Source: Cryptomeria japonica
Lineage: Eukaryota; Streptophyta; Pinopsida; Cupressales; Cupressaceae
Length of the DNA stretch: 64,000 nt
NCBI RefSeq assembly: GCF_030272615.1
Contig: NC_081409.1
Coordinates: 242,359,332-242,423,331, forward strand
Direction: 5' to 3'
Positions 57,994 to 64,000 of this stretch are shown here, piece after piece; position 1 is the stretch's first letter, and every line of letters starts with the position of its first letter. Below the pieces are notes generated by a model, which saw only the letters and a list, made by a program, of their open reading frames with translations, was not told the DNA's origin and searched no databases. The translations under genes and the position numbers were made by a program.

Positions 57994-58132
57994 AATCCTA
58001 ACACTACACAAGAGAAAAAGGTTTAGATCTACAACAAGGATACTAACAAGGGAAACACAGACACTAAGACCTAATCAAAAGGTCAAGTTGAATGGGCTCA
58101 ATTTAAAACTAGAGTACCCAGTGTTGAAACAT

Positions 58133-58146
58133 GGGCTCTGATACCA
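58133..58146 (-). other. E3 primer binding site, initiator tRNA-Met
   Basis: On the minus strand TGGTATCAGAGCCC begins two bases after the 5' LTR end (CATTACA). Confidence 0.92.
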
Positions 58147-58148
58147 AA

Positions 58149-60035
58149 TGTAATGCCCTGCCAGGAACCCTAAAGGAAAAACCACATAAACTAACAAACT
58201 AAGGGTGAAATAATTTTTTTTTAAAGTTTAAACCACATGTAGTGCTTTAATTACTACATTGCACGTATATTACATAAGCGGAAGTCCAACACATAATTCC
58301 TAAAGGGTTACCAACGAAGAATTATTTGAAAGGTTAAATTTCATTATTAAGGTTAATCCAATTATCCATCTTAGGATACTCAAAAACATACAATTTCCAT
58401 CATTACCTATTGAACACAAATAAATCATATTCATACAACAGATTTCATCATTTGGAAGACTGAAAGTATTACAATATATTTCTTTTCAAGAAGGCATTTG
58501 CACATTGAATAAAGACAACTGATATAATAAACATCCAAATAAACTAAGATTACACTAATCAACTATTACATGGCTTCCAATAATACATATAAAAATACAT
58601 CTTTACCAATAGCCAAGGTAACATAATCCACTGATACAAATGACCACGTAGGTCTCAAAGGTACAAAAATATCCAACATGAGATGATCCAAAAAAATCAC
58701 GAAGCGTAGGAATATCTGCGAAGCCAATCCTCACATGAAGGCACAAACATAAACATCCGATGGGAAGTGGCACTACCACCCGACCATATGATCCCAAAAC
58801 GGAACCACCCCACTATGCTAGGAGATAGCAGAAGACCATCAAGCAAGCACAAAAAAAACATGGTCGACAATACAATTGTGACTCCACAATACTCCAAGTG
58901 AACTCAACATCACAATATAGTAGTGACCCTAAGGAGAGAGTGTCATCGCATAGCTTGTGATGGTTGCCCTAGGTAGGCCTCCATAGGTCCCAACCCCCAA
59001 CTTGGGTTATCTTGGTAACCTTTCCCAAACCCCCGGTTGCATCCAAGACTCATGCAGACCCTACCAACCCTTCATGAAGACAAGGTGGCCGATTTGCCAT
59101 TCCAGGCCTTCCCACTGCATCTTGAGTCTATACGAGCACTCAACCATGTGCGGGGTACAATATCTTACTTAATGTTTAGAAATACCCACCCCCTAATCAA
59201 TAATTAGGTTATCACTTATTAACTCACTTTTGAGGGGTTATCCAACCATCCACTTCGGGCACGACCCCCACTCGAAAGCTACTCTCCCATAGGACACTAT
59301 ACAATCACAGTCTCTCTACGAGAACCCTATGGTGATACTGATAGCCATATAACCACTACAAAACACAGGTGATGAAAACACAATCTTACTAACCCTTGGT
59401 TAACCATATGGAACATAACACAACATGATTTACATCAACAAGGTTATAAGGACAACACCTATTCAAGAGGGTACAACAAACACTACAACATGACGACTAA
59501 ACATTTACAAGAATTGCAATGGAATTAAGCTCTTTGCTAAGAAATATCAAATTCGCTAAAGATCATAATTTAGGCAATATTTTGAAAACAATTAAATCAT
59601 TATATACTTGCAATTCAATATTAAAGATTTAAGAAAACACAACCACCCCTTTTTAAGGAAATTCGAAGCCGTCATTAATCTATTAAGGCTAGAATTTAAA
59701 CTAACCTCAAATAACTAATTGCCCCCTTTTATTTTTGAACACAAAAAAAATCATAATAACTTAACAAAATAAAACATCCCATATTAAAATAATACATCTT
59801 TCACATAAGCATCATTTTATTTAATACCCCAAATAATACAATTTTTTAAAAATAATAAAAATCACATTAAATATATATAAGAATATAAATATATGTATAT
59901 AATTATATATTCATCAAATATATACTTATATACACATATTATATTATGTATATATACCTCATCTAAATAATAACTTAAATTATGGATAAATCTAAAATTT
60001 CCAACAACAACCATAAACAAATTACATTTATAATA

Positions 60036-60091
<56 letters not shown>

Positions 60092-62177
60092 TATAAAATC
60101 CGTAACCAAATTTACTGGCGAAATGTTATTTTTTTTCAAGCGTTGCGAAAAGGAAACAGGCGAAATTTTTAACAGGCAGTGACTGCTGTTTGTTTGGTAG
60201 CACTGCTACCATATGGTAGTAGTGACTACCAATGGTAGCTCTACTACCATATGGTAGTAGTGCCTACCATATTGTAGTGCATTGCTACCCTATGGTAGAG
60301 CAGCTACCATCCCACGTGGTGGGGGGAGGTGGGTCCCCTGCCACGTGGTATATATATATATATATTTAATTTATAAAATTTCATTTTCTGCACAACAAAT
60401 ATTAACTTTGCTAAAAATAGAGTATGAACAAAAAAATTTCTTTTGAAGAAACTTTTTTTGATAAAGATTTTTGTATACTAATAAATACATAAAAGACCCA
60501 AATTAAATAATTTTGGGCAAAATCCAAGAGAAAATTAAGCAAAATAGAGGGGATTAAATGCAAATTTCCATTGCTCTCACACACATGGAAAAATCATGAA
60601 CACACACATGGAGGTCAATTTGTAAAAATTTGGCTAGCATAACCCCTAATTTTTAACAATCTGAAAACCTCCATACATACATAAAAATAAATCTTTTACT
60701 CCCATATTTGAAATGGAAAGATTTAAAACAAATTGCTCAACTTGAAAACACACATAGGGAAACTAAATTTCTGGTTCTAAAATTCAATTTCTTCACTATT
60801 AACAAAACTAATTTGGGAAAAGATTATTTCAAATATAAATCACTCAATTCCCACAACTTATACTAAATTTAAAGCTTCCAATAAAAATTTCATGAATTCC
60901 AAACACACATGGGAAGTTTTTCAAACCATTTTAAATTTTTTAACAAAATGAAAGATAAACTCTATCCAACCTGTAAATGCACTCCTGGAAGAAAAATTTG
61001 AGATGAGCCTCAACCTGCACACCAAAATCTTCAATCCAAATCCAATCTCCAATTTTTTTGTTTTCCAAACTTAGCTTCCAAAAATTTCCTTTCCCCTCGT
61101 CCTGTGAACTCTCAGGTAAATATAAGAAAAATTTTAACCTAAAAACTTTTAGGTTAAAGTTTTCGTTCAACCAATAGCAATTTTCCAAAAAGGTAAAAAT
61201 CTAATCTCCTCTAAAAAGTCAATGGGGATATTTTATTTTTCCTTTCCTTATTTGAAATTAACTCAACATAAAATCTAAAAATTCCAATAGCATACTTTTT
61301 TTTTTTAACCTTTGTTTCCTTTTTTTCAATTAAATACAATTGCTTTTTTTTTAATATAACATGCACTTTATAAATTTAAATTCAATAACTCCATTTATTT
61401 AATTTAATCAATAATCACAAAATCATATTAATTTAATTTAAATACACCAACATGAAATAACAAAGGCATATTACTTTAATTCAAACACACCAACATGAAA
61501 TAACACTATTCACTCAAACTAACTTTTCTAACTAACTGGAAGCACACAAAATGAGAAATAACCACACGACGACTCACAAAATGAAAATGCCAAAGAACCA
61601 AGACTTGCATACTGATCAAACGGGAAATGATGACCGACTGACGACACTCACATGAGTGTAACTGCGGGTCAATTTTAGGGTCTACCAACTATCTCCACCA
61701 CTCCCATCAGACAAATAAGGTACGCTCAGACCTATGTAACCAGGTGGAGTCAATAACCCGTACCTACCCGGTACTTGTACCTGCAATGCCCTGCATCAAA
61801 GAACCACATGTACATGTAGACATATATAAAAGACACAACACACACACCGATGAAGGAGAATCGTGACGTTCCCTGTCTCACCGAAGTGAGTGAAGGAAAA
61901 TCATCCCCTCGCACCCCATACACTTACAAACACGAAAGATGAATATAACGTATTGTACGTATAAAGTAAATGTGTCGGTCCATGTCAGTAATCCAATAAA
62001 ATCACATTTAACATCAATAAGGAAATACTGCATGAAAAACATATACTGCAAATCAAATTAAATCATATCACCATACTGCATAATGTCTAAGTAAAATATC
62101 ACAATAATGTATCCACTGAAAAAATCAACAGAAGTCAAACATGAGTCTAAAGGTCTGATCGAGAAAGGGGTACTACA
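58149..62177 (-). repeat. E3 5' LTR (right copy)
   Basis: 4029 bp, TGTAATGCCC...GGGGTACTACA on the plus strand. Shares the (AC)n (60038-60088) and the palindrome cluster (60193-60335) with the left LTR, has a (TA)n at about 60350-60365, and lacks the 104-bp insert. ORFs that appear in both LTRs (for example 52263-52015 and 61188-60940 on the minus strand) are duplicates of non-coding LTR text; I see no gene motif in them. Confidence 0.94.
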
Positions 62178-62182
62178 TGGGA
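62178..62182. repeat. E3 target-site duplication (right), TGGGA
   Basis: Matches 49101-49105. Confidence 0.92.
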
Positions 62183-64000
62183 TGTGCCCAAAATTTTGTC
62201 TCGTATGCTGAAATAACCAGGTTTTAGGTCTTTATATCCTATTAGCTTAAGCTGAAAAAATCATAAACCTTAAACCCTAGGGATCGTTGTAAGTTTCTTT
62301 CTTTTTGTTTTAATCGGCCATTGACTCCTTGTAGCCGATTTTGATCACCTAAGTTACAAATTAAGCCTATCCTACCATTGTCATGATTGGCCCCGCATGT
62401 TAGCCATCTGGTTGCCATGGTTTTAAGCCTTTTTTTCCCTGTTGTGCAACTCCTCTAAGATCTATGACTGAGATCACCGTGTGATTGCACAGATAGTCCA
62501 AGATGCTCGTTCACCTTAACTCCGCAGTGCCGCTTGTAGACATGACACATGGACCCTACCAAAGTTTGACTCAACTTGCATGGACCAATAAGCTTTTGGC
62601 ACATTCAAGGCTATATGACATATAAAAATTGTGGGCCCGATCTATCCGCCTCATAAGCCACAGTATTGAGTGTCCAACAACCCAGATCATCACGCAGTTG
62701 CATGATTAACTGAAATTGGTTACCCGGGCTAACATCGCAACTCCACTTATAGATATGGCATATAGGCCCAACCAAGGATGATAATGAACACATGGACCAA
62801 TGAGTGTGTGACATAAAAGATTCCACACAATATGGTGAGCACGTGGGTCCAATTTGCCTACCTCTTGATTGAGATAACATGTGGTTGCTTTCCATGAGAT
62901 CGATGACCAAGATATTTGTGCAATTACGCAATTAGCCAGAGGTTCTCAATGAAGCTAAATTTGCAGTCCCAAAAAGCTTTATAAATGGTGGCGAATAAAA
63001 AATAATAAAAGTGTCAACATGCTCATCTCCCATTCATCTCCGTTTGACAAAGATTTTGCTATTGGGACCACAACGTTTGAATACAAATTTTAAGGCTACT
63101 TCCCCCTTCAAACCCACATACATGCCTACAGTAAATAGCACAAAAATATACCTTAAATATAAAAAAAATTGCAAAAAGGAGCCCAAATGATTGAAATATG
63201 ACCTCACAATTTTTTCTTCGGTAGCATCATAAAGTTTATCCCTTTAGAATTTCACACTTAGTTTGGACCCACTTTGGCAGTTGTGCCTAATTTATACCTA
63301 TTTCATGTCTAATTGTGCTTAGTTTTAAGTCCATACCCATTAAATTGTTGCATTCCCCTATTCAAGACCTTTTTCTTCGCCCAAGCTACTAGGACTAGGG
63401 CACCCAACGACCTTATCTAAGTAGTTTGGCCCTAAAATTTGAATTTTATTAATGTCATATTTTCAAATAGCAAGAAACAAGCATATGATGTCGGCCTTCC
63501 TAAAAAAATAAATCTGAAAAGGTGTAAGTTATATATAAATACAACTTCTTCTCTCATTCAAACTCTAAGAAACATAATTGAGCATTCAATCTAGTATATT
63601 TGTGTCAATTGGGCACATATTTGTAATCAAAGAGTCAAGCATTGAATTCTACAATTTGTTTAGCAATCATGACCATTAATTTTTTTCTCCTTAATGAAGG
63701 TATGTATTAACATATTTCATGCAACACCAAGCCTCATGAGAGACTTCATGCCAAGGGTTTCACACTTGAGGTAATATTTTTCAATTCAAACATTTTCATT
63801 ATTGTTTTAACCTTTGTCCTTTTGAGGAAAAGCTCTCTTTTTTATCAATCATTGTTGTAGTGGAGGTGTGAACACCAACATGGGGTTTAATTAACTTACG
63901 AAATTTTGTAGACAACACAACCCTCCTTTCTCAATTTTCATGTGTGCAGGTCCAAATTATATCACAGAGAGTGTTACAGGTGCACAGAGTAGAAATCAAC
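62183..64000. other. Unassigned DNA with a diverged direct repeat
   Basis: No convincing coding sequence. Segments at about 62519-62650 and 62735-62850 look like diverged copies of one unit (CCGCTTGTAGACATGACACA versus CCACTTATAGATATGGCATA, each followed by a CCNACCAA word and then CATGGACCAAT). A minus-strand frame of 106 codons here (62931-62611) lacks any recognised motif. Confidence 0.45.

Larger units (their letters stand above)
49106..62177 (-). mobile_element. Complete Ty3/gypsy element with about 4.1-kb LTRs (E3)
   Basis: 13,072 bp, minus-strand orientation, TSD TGGGA. LTRs are 4148 bp (left, 3' LTR) and 4029 bp (right, 5' LTR); the interior of 4.9 kb is short by comparison. It has an iMet PBS and a T4G7-type polypurine tract. 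Domain order gag, protease, RT, RNase H, integrase and the chromodomain-like tail (below) indicate a chromovirus; the very long LTRs suggest the Tekay/Del branch (inference). Every coding domain is broken by stops, so it is dead. LTRs differ by several percent by eye, so it is older than E2 and the intact copia. Confidence 0.93.

Noticed and set aside
62611-62931. 106-codon minus-strand frame at the right end
   Set aside because: No motif, lies across a diverged repeat, and no homologous frame elsewhere in the window.

Overview
This window looks like transposon-packed nuclear DNA from a seed plant with a large genome. A gymnosperm is possible, but nothing here proves it. I find no convincing host gene, rRNA or tRNA gene. 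By boundaries I could fix by eye, roughly 50 of the 64 kb is transposable element, much of it nested. The rest is AT-rich or low-complexity spacer plus one 500-N assembly gap.

Layout. (1) 1-16909 is the pol-to-3' part of a Tat-lineage Ty3/gypsy element (here E1). An intact 5996-bp Ty1/copia element (2542-8537, ORF of 1347 codons) is inserted in its reverse-transcriptase active-site motif. (2) Downstream of E1 pol, on the opposite strand, lies a decayed 661-codon gene (15787-13802) with a plant mobile domain (PMD) like that of MAIN/MAIL1. It is followed by an AGCGCT-motif array and the LTR (16910-about 18282). Past that LTR comes what looks like a PBS and 5' leader, so the LTR is shared or recombined. 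(3) 20296-22592 is a pyrimidine-rich tract and unassigned DNA, then the N gap and AT-rich DNA to 25484. (4) 25496-29700 is a 5'-truncated LINE on the minus strand with a C-terminal RNase H and an 11-bp target-site duplication (TSD). (5) 31303-42938 is a complete second Tat element (E2), with about 781-bp LTRs and TSD ATTAT. It lacks the RT, RNase H and integrase core but keeps gag, protease, the integrase tail and an antisense PMD remnant. (6) 45128-49105 holds copia remnants in both orientations and a 332-bp TRIM inserted in a copia LTR. (7) 49106-62177 is a complete minus-strand Ty3/gypsy element (E3) with about 4.1-kb LTRs, probably Tekay-like, TSD TGGGA. (8) 62183-64000 is unassigned.

The most interesting theme is the shared plan of the two Tat elements: gag-pol on the plus strand, a convergent PMD gene on the minus strand, and short motif arrays just upstream of that antisense gene. 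In E2 one array is six 25-nt hairpin units whose 5-bp stems differ in sequence but stay paired, which is compensatory covariation. In E1 an AGCGCT array lies upstream of the antisense gene, and a second array of the same motif, inverted, lies in the sense 5' leader. Each transcription unit would therefore meet the motif in the same orientation. This suggests a paired cis-regulatory system in PMD-carrying retrotransposons; function is inference only.

Decay is dominated by premature stops consistent with C:G to T:A transitions. Among those whose ancestral residue can be guessed, the C to T change falls mostly on the element plus strand.
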